Shown piece by piece: positions 1 through 6,725 of a stretch of 12,242 bases of DNA (positions within the stretch are counted from its first letter, which is position 1; the number at the start of each line of letters is the position of its first letter). A program made the translations under genes and the position numbers. The notes under the pieces were generated by a model that was not told the DNA's origin, searched no databases, and worked only from the letters and a program-made list of their open reading frames with translations. Source of the stretch: DATMBL01 sp050735975. Lineage in GTDB: Bacteria > Desulfobacterota > Binatia > UBA9968. The DNA is taken from contig JBOHVS010000403.1 in the NCBI GenBank assembly GCA_050735975.1, forward strand, positions 1 to 12,242, in the 5' to 3' direction.

Positions 1-4
1 GGTT

Positions 5-358
5 TAGGCAGGCTGTTGAAAAAGGCTCACCTGCTTCCTGTCTGCGTGCGACGCACAGGCAGGCGTTGCGCTCGATCGACTCGCTTCAACCAGTCGATGG
101 GTATCGCTTCGCTCCACCCATCCTACGGCTCTTCAACGTCCGAATTGGCACAGCGCATGGAGCAAAGAGCAGGGAGCATGGAGCAGAGAGCCAAGAGCAA
201 AGTGCAAAGAGCGAAGAGCACGGAGTCAGCGAAGTCCAATCTCTGACGTCTGACCTCCGACCTCTGACTTCTACCCTCTGCGCTATGCGACAGATTCGCG
301 CGCCTCGCCTCTGAGGCCTTTTTGAACGGCCTGCAAAAGAGTTTTTCAACACTCTGTA
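5..358. repeat. Composite intergenic repeat element (copy A), no gene
   Basis: This gene-free stretch runs up to the kinase stop codon. It starts with TAGGCAGGCTGTTGAAAAA at 5-23 and ends in the inverted counterpart GAGTTTTTCAAC near 339-350. Blocks 103-131 (29 bp) and 297-315 (19 bp) recur without mismatch, inverted, at 6922-6950 and 6845-6863. This copy therefore has the same layout as the element at 6689-6993 in opposite orientation, with extra heptamer tracts in the middle. Reading frames here are short, overlapping and repeat-derived, so I call no gene. Nothing recognisable is seen in 359-434. Confidence 0.75.
155..282. repeat. Degenerate 7-bp repeat pair (purine arm 155-224, pyrimidine arm 241-282)
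   Basis: Ten consecutive heptamers at 155-224 fit GCNNRGA (GC and the sixth-position G in 10/10). Six heptamers at 241-282 follow, close to NTCTGAC. The two arms are partly complementary, for example CGGAGTCAG against CTGACCTCCG, so the stretch could fold as an imperfect hairpin. The unit GCATGGA at 155 and 176 recurs inverted in the tract at 8240-8260. Confidence 0.85.
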
Positions 359-434
359 GAGGTTCTCGAACTCCGAATCTTCCTTACTTTATGTCGCGTT
401 ACGCGGCCGAAGAATTTAGATAGGTTTGTCGTGG

Positions 435-2261
435 TTACGCTGCTCTGTCAGCGGCGCGCGCCGTCAGCGGTAGGGTAACGCGAAAAGCAGTTCCTTTAGA
501 CGGCTCACTCGTGTAAGAAATCTCGCCGCCATGGGCGACGACGATTTGGCGGACAATGGCCAGACCCAGACCAAGTCCGTCGGGCTTGGTAGTACTGAAG
601 AGTTCGAATACTTTGACTTCCTCGGGGATTCCAACCCCCGTGTCTATTACTTCCAAAACAATTTCGTTCGCGCTTTGGAACGCGCGGATCATCAGTTTTC
701 CACCCTTGGGCATCGCCTCTCCAGCGTTCTTGCAAAGGTTGAGCAGAGCTTGTTTGATTTTTTCCCTGTCTGCCATGACTGGAGGCAAAGACGCGGGAAA
801 ATCCAACGTCACTGCGATGCCCCGTTCATTGTGCCGATGCCTTTCCATGGCTTCGATCTCAGCCGCGACCTCCGCAAGCGAAAGGGGGTTGAGAGTGAGT
901 TGGTCCGGGCGCACGAGAAAGCGCAGATCCTGAAGCAGCGATTGTAACCGTTCGATTTCATGCTGCAAATCCTGGAGGCGAGAACGGAAGGCATCGTGGG
1001 TCAGTTTGCCTGGTTGCGAAAGCTGGCGCTCCAGGAATTGCACAGTGGTATACATGCCGCTTAACGGATTGGCGATCTCGTGCGCGATGCTCGCAGCCGT
1101 CGCACCGACAGACGCCAGACGCTCGTTTTCACGCGCTTTCGCTTCCGCTCGCCTCGCTTCTTCCTGGCGCGCCTCTAAAGAGCCTGCCATTTGATCGAAG
1201 CTTTGAGCCAATTGTCCCAGCTCTCCCGCCGCGTACGGCAATCCGGTTCGAGCTTTCAGATCACCGCCGGCAATTCGCTGGGCAGCCTGCAACAGGCTGT
1301 TGACTTGCTTGAGCACAAAAAACTCGCCGCCAAACCATGCTAAGGCAAACACTGCGATCGAGACGAGGGCGAGCCAGAAGAGATTACGGCGTAGGATGCG
1401 ATTGGCTTCCGCAAACACTTGCTGCCGAGGAATGCTGACGACGACATGCACGGCTCCGGACTGATCGCCGCCGGTCAATGAGCCGAAGACCACGAACCGG
1501 CGGATACCGTCAACGCCAAGAACCGAATGGAGGCCGTCCCTGCCCTTGCGGAGCGCTCTCTCCAGGCCCGTCCCTGCGATGGACTTGCCGGTCCATTGGT
1601 CGCCGCCCGGGTGGTGCGCCAAGATCAAGCCTTTATTGTCCACGATAGTCAGACTGGAACCCTGCGGCAGCACGGATCCTGCGGCGATGATCTTTAGCCA
1701 TTCAAGATCTACGACAGCCAGCACGACCGCTCGAACGTTTCCGGAATCATCAAACGCCGGATACGCCACGGGAAGAACAGCTCTTTGAGCGACCCGTCCG
1801 ACCTGGTAACTGCCGATCGTGAAATCGCCCGTTTGCAGGGTTCGCTGAAACCAAGCACGGTCCGCGATATTGACCGCCCCCGCACCGCTAAAGTTACGGC
1901 CGCAAAACCGGTCTCCATTCGGTTTGATCGCACCTATGCCGACGTATTGCGGGTAATCATCGGCGATTCTCTTCATGAGGGCGTTGCAAGCGGTCGGGTT
2001 CTGGTTTCGCACAGCGGGGAGATGGGCCAACACAGTCAAGAGTTGACGGGTGCCTTCGAGTAAAATTTTGTGCTCGTCCTTTACGACCAGAGACAGCCGC
2101 ACGAGGTTTTCCTCAGCAAGTTTTTCGGCCATCCGCCGCTGATCGCGGGCTGTGTAAAGAATGAGAGCGAAGGCGGGGACTACGGCCACAAACACGAGGA
2201 AAAGCAGACGGGCGCGGAGACTACGCGGACGGAAACCCGACATTAGACTCGTGGAACTCAT
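435..2261 (-). CDS. dCache-HAMP sensor histidine kinase
   Basis: A 608-residue membrane sensor kinase. A transmembrane helix spans about residues 17-37. A periplasmic double-Cache-like region follows at about 50-280 (RAWFQRTLQTGDFTIG, then VLAVVDLEWL), and a second helix lies at about 292-313. A HAMP linker sits near 314-368. The dimerisation and phosphoacceptor segment carries the H-box SIAHEIANPLSG with His394. The ATPase domain shows an N-box (NLCKNAGEA, Asn512), a G1 box (DTGVGI, Asp540), an F-box (FELFSTTK) and a G2 box (GLGLGL, 562-567). All catalytic motifs are intact, so it should autophosphorylate in response to a small periplasmic ligand. No receiver domain is fused, and no response-regulator gene lies in the window. 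It is the last minus-strand gene here, 531 bp downstream of the isomerase, so it is probably a separate unit. ATG 2261 is used; an internal ATG at residue 7 is possible. Confidence 0.93.
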   Translation of the reverse strand: MSSTSLMSGFRPRSLRARLLFLVFVAVVPAFALILYTARDQRRMAEKLAEENLVRLSLVVKDEHKILLEGTRQLLTVLAHLPAVRNQNPTACNALMKRIADDYPQYVGIGAIKPNGDRFCGRNFSGAGAVNIADRAWFQRTLQTGDFTIGSYQVGRVAQRAVLPVAYPAFDDSGNVRAVVLAVVDLEWLKIIAAGSVLPQGSSLTIVDNKGLILAHHPGGDQWTGKSIAGTGLERALRKGRDGLHSVLGVDGIRRFVVFGSLTGGDQSGAVHVVVSIPRQQVFAEANRILRRNLFWLALVSIAVFALAWFGGEFFVLKQVNSLLQAAQRIAGGDLKARTGLPYAAGELGQLAQSFDQMAGSLEARQEEARRAEAKARENERLASVGATAASIAHEIANPLSGMYTTVQFLERQLSQPGKLTHDAFRSRLQDLQHEIERLQSLLQDLRFLVRPDQLTLNPLSLAEVAAEIEAMERHRHNERGIAVTLDFPASLPPVMADREKIKQALLNLCKNAGEAMPKGGKLMIRAFQSANEIVLEVIDTGVGIPEEVKVFELFSTTKPDGLGLGLAIVRQIVVAHGGEISYTSEPSKGTAFRVTLPLTARAADRAA

Positions 2262-2792
2262 GGGTCGCTGTTTCGTTGCTCACGTGCTTGTATCTGTCCT
2301 TTTAGGCCCGCAGCTTCCACAGTTTTTAAGATTCTCATCAACGCGGCGACTTAGTTTGTACCACGTTGGTGAGTATAGGATTACATGGAGCGAAAACCAA
2401 GAGGGTTCGCCTGCAACAGGACGCTAGCCTGACGCTAGCCTGCATTATTCACGGATTGCAAAATGCAAAGTGTAAATTGCAAAGTGAAAAATGTCCGGAC
2501 AGGGAACTATCCCTCGTTTCGACCTGTTAAGGTTTTATTCATTTTGACTTTTGCGCTTTACAATTTGAAATTTGCAACGAAAGAGAACACGACAGTTCGT
2601 TGATAGTGTTCCCGGCCTCCTGAATAATCCGGGCTAGGAAGGCGTTGGTTCCTCCGGAGAGCGGCTTGCGGCTTGATTCCGCGCGCGGGAAAAGCGAAAC
2701 GTCAGCGGGGACACTGGACGGCGAGGTGAAGTAAAACTAAAAAGTTGAACGATCAGCCACAGCCTTACGTATTGTCCGGCAGGAATGTGCCC
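2262..2792. other. 531-bp intergenic region, no gene
   Basis: This gap between the isomerase and the kinase has no convincing coding frame. Its middle is the 203-bp inverted-repeat element at 2435-2637. An 11-bp direct duplication (ACGCTAGCCTG at 2421-2431 and 2432-2442) overlaps the left edge of that element. The kinase promoter should lie in the kinase-proximal part, 2262-2430, but I cannot identify -35/-10 boxes with confidence. Positions 2640-2792 show nothing recognisable. Confidence 0.6.
2435..2637. repeat. 203-bp inverted-repeat element with heptamer stem
   Basis: The ends are inverted copies: CTAGCCTGCATTATTCA at the left (2435-) and, read on the other strand, CTAGCCCGGATTATTCA at the right (ending about 2637). 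Inside them, five heptamers at 2456-2490 (TTGCAAA, ATGCAAA, GTGTAAA, TTGCAAA, GTGAAAA) face five complementary ones at 2540-2574. Read on the other strand these are TTGCAAA, TTTCAAA, TTGTAAA, GCGCAAA and AGTCAAA. The arms would form one long imperfect stem around a loop of about 49 nt containing TGTCCGGACA. There is no transposase frame. It behaves like a MITE-like or structural intergenic element. A left half copy lies at 6376-6452. Confidence 0.8.
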
Positions 2793-3437
2793 TTACTCCG
2801 CATCAGGCTGCTTATCGGGCGCAGCGTTTGCGAAAGCTGGCAGCGCATTGCAATGGGCTTCGATCTCAACGAGGGTCGGAAATTTAAACAAGTCGCAGCC
2901 GAATCGGCGCGCATTGGCAAGCTGCGGCACGAGACAGATATCGGCCAACGTGGGATTTTCGCCGAAACAAAACTTACCCCGTCTAGCACCGTCCGAGATG
3001 ATTTGCTCCAACGCGGAGAACCCAAGCTCGATCCAATGCCGTGCCCAACGGTTTACGTCATCGTCTGATTGTTGGTGACTGTTTTTTAGATGGTTCAGAA
3101 CCCTAAGATTCTGGATTGGGTGCACTTCGCAGGCGATAACCAGGGCCATACTGCGGACTAACGCCCGGTCCGCTGGATCCTTCGGTAGTAAAGGCGGATT
3201 GGGGTGGCGCTCTTCCAGGTATTCTATGATCGCTAGTGATTGCGCCAGGATTCGACCGTTATCTTCCAACGCCGGCACCAGAGCCTGCGGATTAATTGCC
3301 GTATAGCTTGCGCTCAACTGTTCACCGCCGCCACGCCGGAGATGGATCGGCACTTGCTCGTAGCCCAAACCTTTTAGATTCAGCGCAATGCGCACACGAT
3401 ACGAAGCGGAGCTGCGAAAGAAAGTGTAAAGTTTCAT
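2793..3437 (-). CDS. maiA: Maleylacetoacetate isomerase / zeta-class glutathione S-transferase
   Basis: A full-length (214 aa) thioredoxin-fold GST of the zeta class. The N-terminal motif RSSASYRVRIALNLKGL (residues 8-24) supplies the catalytic Ser9/Ser10 region. The usual SSCS cysteine is Ala here. Then come the cis-proline segment NPQALVPAL (49-57) and the glutathione-contact QSLAIIEYLEE (66-76), followed by the all-helical C-terminal domain. The family uses glutathione to isomerise maleylacetoacetate (or maleylpyruvate) to the fumaryl isomer in homogentisate or gentisate breakdown. No fumarylacetoacetate hydrolase or dioxygenase gene accompanies it here, so the exact substrate is inferred. 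It follows the propeller gene on the same strand but is separated from it by a 131-bp repeat element. The ATG at 3437 lacks a clear Shine-Dalgarno sequence. Confidence 0.9.
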   Translation of the reverse strand: MKLYTFFRSSASYRVRIALNLKGLGYEQVPIHLRRGGGEQLSASYTAINPQALVPALEDNGRILAQSLAIIEYLEERHPNPPLLPKDPADRALVRSMALVIACEVHPIQNLRVLNHLKNSHQQSDDDVNRWARHWIELGFSALEQIISDGARRGKFCFGENPTLADICLVPQLANARRFGCDLFKFPTLVEIEAHCNALPAFANAAPDKQPDAE

Positions 3438-3472
3438 CGATCAGTACCGGTTACTTGCTCATTTCGGCCCTG

Positions 3473-3603
3473 GGCCGGCTGCTGAAAACCAGCTCTCATG
3501 CTTCGAGAGTCTCAGCATGAACGGAAAATCTCCAATGATTTCAACCGTTCCTCCGATCACCCTGATCTCGAAGGGTGGACGGAGGGTTTTTCAGCAACCT
3601 GCC
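3473..3603. repeat. 131-bp hairpin element with TTTTTCAGCA termini (copy C)
   Basis: The left end GGCCGGCTGCTGAAAACC (from 3473) and the right end GGTTTTTCAGCAACCTGCC (to about 3602) are inverted repeats, and they match the terminus at 5-23. The interior can form two further hairpins: TCATGCT/AGCATGA (3496-3502 with 3514-3520), and GAACGG/CCGTTC (3519-3524 with 3545-3550). The right terminus GCCTAG runs into the stop codon (CTA on this strand, 3603-3605) of the propeller gene. It may act on minus-strand transcripts as an intergenic hairpin, but no U-run is seen. Confidence 0.75.
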
Positions 3604-4577
3604 TAGGCTCCCAGTCTTACAGCGGTGATGCCCGGCAACCCCTTTGCGACGACTCGCGCACCCGAGTCGCCGATCGCGAAGAGAGTGCCGTCCGATGTTC
3701 CGGCGAAGATGCCGTTTCCGTCGAGCGTCGGACACATGTTCATCACACCCCCCTGCAAGTTGTCGATGACAACTTCCCAGTGCGAGCCGGAGTCGCGGCT
3801 GCGGAGAACGGCGGCGTTTGCGCCTTCCTCTCTGATCCAGGTATTCGGTCTGCCTTTGGCGCTCCCCAAATAGACGACGCCATTGGCGTCTTCGATCACG
3901 GACATGCCGTAATCGTGGCTTCCTGGCGTAATTTCTTCCCAGTGCGCCGCCTGGTCCAAACTGCGAAAGGCTCCTTCTCCGCAGGCTGCGAAGACCAGCC
4001 CCTGTTTGTTCTCGGACGGAAGAACTTCATGCACATCAGGATCGGTAAGCCCGTCGTTAGCCGGTTCCCAACTCTTACCGGTGTCGTCGCTGACAAGAAG
4101 CCCGCCCACTTCAATGCCGGCGTAGAGCCGTGCCGGCGCAAGCGGGTCGGCGGCTAAATAGCGGGTCCGTGATTGCAGTTCCGGACTGGGCGGGAAGTTT
4201 GCTCCGGCGCTGTTCACGCGCACGCCTTCCAACTCTTCCCAACCTCCTTCATCCTTGCTGCGATAAACCGCCGATGGAATGGTGCCGACCATAACCCCGC
4301 CATTCAACGCGAGGGCTGAAAACAGCATCATCTTGGGCACGTTGGGATTGGCTCGCGTCCAATGCGCGCCGCCGTCTTTGGTCAAAAACAGTCCTGAATG
4401 TTCGCTCCCGGCGTAAATCAATTCCGGGTGCTCGGCATCCACCGTCAAACAGGTGAGGGTCCAATATGTGAGATAGCGTTTGACTTGCTTCCACTCTTGC
4501 CCATCTTGTTCAAAACGATACCACCCTGACATCGTGGCGACATGGAGCGCCTGTCTATTGTCATTTGCTTTACTCAT
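3603..4577 (-). CDS. Asp-box (BNR/YCF48-like) beta-propeller protein
   Basis: A 324-residue protein built of short beta repeats. Asp-box motifs of the S/T-x-D-x-G-x-x-W type occur at residues 66-73 (TKDGGAHW), 163-170 (SDDTGKSW) and 260-267 (SRDSGSHW), with degenerate ones at 107-113 and 206-213. These mark the loops of a propeller related to sialidase/YCF48/sortilin folds. There is no signal peptide, lipobox or membrane helix, so it is probably cytosolic. Automated annotation as 'exo-alpha-sialidase' would be weak: I see no sialidase arginine triad or FRIP-like start. A good Shine-Dalgarno (AAAGGA, 4585-4590) precedes ATG 4577 by 7 nt. It starts 66 bp after the isochorismatase-fold gene, probably in the same transcript. 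A second propeller protein lies at 9142-10251. The function is unknown; assembly or scaffold roles are known for other YCF48-like proteins. Confidence 0.82.
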   Translation of the reverse strand: MSKANDNRQALHVATMSGWYRFEQDGQEWKQVKRYLTYWTLTCLTVDAEHPELIYAGSEHSGLFLTKDGGAHWTRANPNVPKMMLFSALALNGGVMVGTIPSAVYRSKDEGGWEELEGVRVNSAGANFPPSPELQSRTRYLAADPLAPARLYAGIEVGGLLVSDDTGKSWEPANDGLTDPDVHEVLPSENKQGLVFAACGEGAFRSLDQAAHWEEITPGSHDYGMSVIEDANGVVYLGSAKGRPNTWIREEGANAAVLRSRDSGSHWEVVIDNLQGGVMNMCPTLDGNGIFAGTSDGTLFAIGDSGARVVAKGLPGITAVRLGA

Positions 4578-4643
4578 GGTCTTTTCCTTTCGTGACCAGG
4601 GACGCGTATTGTTCTTGTTTTATCCGCAAAAACTGTCACAAAC

Positions 4644-5276
4644 TCAAGACCGCCAGATTTGAATAAGCGCATTTGAATCGACGATATCGCCGAACCGCTC
4701 CATGCGTTTGAGCGCGGCGCTGTGGCCTTCTTCGGTGTATGTTCCCACGCAGTCCCGCACCACGACCATTAAGTAGCCGCGGTGAAAGCCGTCGCGAACC
4801 GTGGCCTCGACTCCGCCGTCCGTGGTACAGCCAATCATTACGATCGTAGTGGCTCCTCGATTCGCAAGCACGGTCTCGAATTCGTTGCCGATGAACATGG
4901 TCGGGCGTCGCTTGTCGATAACAATATCGTTTTCGCGCGGCTTGAACGGCTCCATGATTTGCCAGCCGAAGCTGCCGTTCAGTCGCCGCGGTTTGAGTTT
5001 GCTCGGATGATCGACTTTCTGTTCTTTCATGAACCGCCGAATCCAAGCCGGCGACTCGTCTTTCCAGAGATACGGCGTCTGCCGCGTATAGACGGTTTTG
5101 ATCCCGGCTTCGGCGGCGGCCGCAATGAGTGGCGGGGTATTTTGAATCAGCGTAGCTTTGTTGAACGCGCCACCGCCTTGATCGTTCTGCATGTCCCAGA
5201 CCAGAAGGACCGTATGGCCGGGCGCGACGATCTCGCCCAGCGTGTTCGGTAGCTTTCTGCCCTCGAATTCGATCAT
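4644..5276 (-). CDS. Isochorismatase-fold hydrolase lacking the nucleophilic cysteine
   Basis: A 210-residue member of the isochorismatase/cysteine-hydrolase superfamily. The general-base Asp28 is in VLLVWDMQND and the conserved lysine, probably Lys122, is in DKRRPTMF. The nucleophile-loop region reads IGCTTDGGVEATVRDGF (148-164). Aligned with the usual G-x-x-T-x-x-C-V-x-x-T-x-x-D pattern, every fixed position matches except the cysteine, which is Gly155. Cys150 lies five residues too early. Family members that hydrolyse vinyl ethers, such as EntB isochorismatase, also have Gly there, whereas amidases (nicotinamidase, N-carbamoylsarcosine amidase) need Cys. An acid-catalysed vinyl-ether cleavage, or a non-amidase role, is therefore more likely. 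It is full length and lies between the alpha/beta hydrolase and a propeller gene on the same strand. No clear Shine-Dalgarno precedes ATG 5276. Confidence 0.88.
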   Translation of the reverse strand: MIEFEGRKLPNTLGEIVAPGHTVLLVWDMQNDQGGGAFNKATLIQNTPPLIAAAAEAGIKTVYTRQTPYLWKDESPAWIRRFMKEQKVDHPSKLKPRRLNGSFGWQIMEPFKPRENDIVIDKRRPTMFIGNEFETVLANRGATTIVMIGCTTDGGVEATVRDGFHRGYLMVVVRDCVGTYTEEGHSAALKRMERFGDIVDSNALIQIWRS

Positions 5277-5300
5277 GTCAATTTTCTATAAAAGGCTTCA

Positions 5301-5340
5301 TTCGTGCTCGGCCGTCCTGAGTCGAAGGGCTCAGCACGAA
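5301..5340. repeat. Short dispersed hairpin (TTCGTGCT/AGCACGAA)
   Basis: A perfect 8-bp stem, TTCGTGCT at 5301-5308 with AGCACGAA at 5333-5340, encloses GTCGAAGGGCTC. It resembles the hairpin motif CTTCGA...CTCAGCACGAACGG, which is widely dispersed in bacterial intergenic DNA. The related CTCAGCATGAACGGA occurs in the element at 3473-3603. It lies between the two hydrolase genes and is not followed by a U-run on the minus strand. Confidence 0.55.
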
Positions 5341-5434
5341 CGGGCAACTGATGTCATGTGGCATACTTGGTACCTTTCGCACACTCTGGCGCTCAGGATA
5401 CAATTCCGTCGAACGGATCAAGCGATCCTACATG

Positions 5435-6247
5435 CTAAGACTTGAGGAACCCTATGGCGACTTCGTTGAACTTATCCGCCGCTTCCCAGATCACCAGATG
5501 GGCCGCGTTGTCGATCAGCTCGATGCGAAGACCGGGTTCCTGCTCCTTCAAGAGGGCACACCGCTCCGCGGCCGAGCCGCGATCCTGCTTGCCGTAGAGC
5601 AGCATGAGCGGAGCGGAGATCTCTTTCAGTCGCTGATAGAGCGGTACGGTCTCCTTTTGCGGTTCACGCGCTTTCGAGCGCTCGATAAACGCGGCGAAAT
5701 TTTTTCCCGCGCTCATTTCGAGTCGCTTCTCCAGGACTTCCTGAGTAATGAGCGACTTATTGAAGAAATTAGTGTCCAAAATCTTGCGCATGTCTTCCAG
5801 CGTCGGGGCCGTGCTCGTTCCCTCCTGGCCCTCGGCCGGTCCCCCTGAGCCGGCCTTTCCAGGCAGCGGCGGCAAGACCGTCCCGCCCCCTACGACCATC
5901 AAGTGGCTGACGCGGGTGGGATGCTGCAGGGCAACGCGCACCCCCATCCCGGCGGCCTGGGAGTGTCCCACCAAGGCGGCGCGCTGAAGGCCGAGCGTAT
6001 CCATGAATTTGAGAATGAAGTTCGTGCGATAGGACGCCGTGTAGTCTGTGGGATTATCCGACAGGCCGAAGCCCGGCTGGTCGTAGGCGATCGCGCGAAA
6101 TCCGGCGGCGCCGATCGCCGGCAAATTCCGTTCGAAAGCGCGCGCGGATGAACCCAGCGACGCCCCGTGAAGGCAAATCACCGCCGGCCCGGAGCCTTCC
6201 TCTAAATAGCATATGTTAAGACCATCCACCTGAGTCGTCTTTTCCAT
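5435..6247 (-). CDS. Alpha/beta hydrolase, ring-cleavage-product (C-C) hydrolase-like
   Basis: A 270-residue alpha/beta-hydrolase. The oxyanion-hole HG is at 27-28 (CLHGAS). The strand-5 nucleophile elbow GHSQA has Ser96 as nucleophile; Ala replaces the usual last Gly. The acid is probably Asp222 (YGKQDRGS) and the catalytic His is His250 (NAAHLVIWE). The C-terminal sequence HLVIWEAADKFNEVAIGFL resembles the meta-cleavage-product hydrolases (MhpC/BphD group), which split C-C bonds in ring-fission products; esterases and haloperoxidases are alternatives. A glycine/proline-rich insertion lies at about 125-148 at the start of the lid. A strong Shine-Dalgarno (AAAGGAGT, 6253-6260) supports ATG 6247. 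It follows the second ferredoxin gene on the same strand after 202 bp that include a half repeat element, so it may act on the product of the diiron system upstream. Confidence 0.88.
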   Translation of the reverse strand: MEKTTQVDGLNICYLEEGSGPAVICLHGASLGSSARAFERNLPAIGAAGFRAIAYDQPGFGLSDNPTDYTASYRTNFILKFMDTLGLQRAALVGHSQAAGMGVRVALQHPTRVSHLMVVGGGTVLPPLPGKAGSGGPAEGQEGTSTAPTLEDMRKILDTNFFNKSLITQEVLEKRLEMSAGKNFAAFIERSKAREPQKETVPLYQRLKEISAPLMLLYGKQDRGSAAERCALLKEQEPGLRIELIDNAAHLVIWEAADKFNEVAIGFLKS

Positions 6248-6375
6248 ATTTTACTCCTTTCGATTTATTACAGTCTCGCGATCGCGATACCGCGGCAGAA
6301 TTCGTGACCCCAATTTGTCCATAATCCAAGGGACGGCACCAAGTCAATGCGCCGGCCGCGCAGCGAACCGGTTCT

Positions 6376-6452
6376 CTAGCCCGCATTATTAAATGGATTG
6401 CAAAGTGCAAAGTGTAAATTGCAAATTTAAAAGTGTCCGGACAGGGAACCTA
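6376..6452. repeat. Half copy of the 2435-2637 element, reaching the ferredoxin stop codon
   Basis: CTAGCCCGCATTATT at 6376-6390 is followed by heptamers TTGCAAA, GTGCAAA, GTGTAAA, TTGCAAA and TTTAAAA (6398-6432), then GTGTCCGGACAGGGAAC. The order and phase match 2435-2510. Similarity stops at about 6452, where the ferredoxin coding sequence begins. The CTAT at 6450-6453, which contains the ferredoxin stop (TAG on the minus strand), is also present in the other copy at 2507-2510. The right half of the element is absent. Confidence 0.8.
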
Positions 6453-6725
6453 TCGGCGTATGAGGCTCTTTAAGCCTGCTGGGGACTGCGAGCCCTCCGG
6501 TTCGTACTCCTGAAGAGCTAGGGGAACGGGACAATAAGGCAAGCAATCGCTGCAACCGGTGCACTCATGCGCCAGGACTTCGAACCTGTGGTGAATGTCC
6601 TGCATTTTCGGATGGACCGCTTTCTCAGGACAGACTTCGCGGCAAAGGCCGCAAGCAATGCAGAGGCTCTGTTCGATCTTAACTTTAACAGTTTGTTGAA
6701 AAATGCTCATTTGGTTGGCCATCAA
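6450..6725 (-). CDS. Two-cluster [4Fe-4S] ferredoxin (Fd1)
   Basis: A small electron carrier with two cluster-binding motifs: CIACGLCREVCP (Cys22, 25, 28, 32) and CTGCSDCLPYCP (Cys55, 58, 61, 65). Each Cys of motif I pairs in the fold with the last Cys of motif II and vice versa, giving two [4Fe-4S] clusters. The region after the second motif is an ordinary polar tail. Start choice is unclear. The TTG at 6725, ATG at 6722 and ATG at 6710 are all in frame, and none has a good Shine-Dalgarno. DNA for MSIFQQTVK lies inside a repeat terminus (6689-6713), so the family-like part begins only at about VKVKIEQ. It lies 270 bp downstream of the complete diiron protein and is the natural candidate for its electron donor. 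Confidence 0.88.
   Translation of the reverse strand: MMANQMSIFQQTVKVKIEQSLCIACGLCREVCPEKAVHPKMQDIHHRFEVLAHECTGCSDCLPYCPVPLALQEYEPEGSQSPAGLKSLIRR

Noticed and set aside
155..282. CRISPR array or tandem minisatellite
   Set aside because: Units are 7 bp, contiguous and degenerate, with no spacer-repeat alternation and no cas genes.
16..352. Three overlapping short frames on both strands at the left edge
   Set aside because: They are translations of heptamer and dispersed repeats (low-complexity MEQRAGSMEQRAKS, MGGAKRYPS type) and not genes.
3498..4157. Plus-strand open frame (219 codons) starting in the 3473-3603 repeat
   Set aside because: It begins inside a repeat and then runs antisense to the propeller gene; there is no recognisable protein content.
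3603..4577. Annotation as a secreted sialidase
   Set aside because: Only Asp-boxes support it. No signal peptide, arginine triad or catalytic Tyr/Glu context can be recognised.
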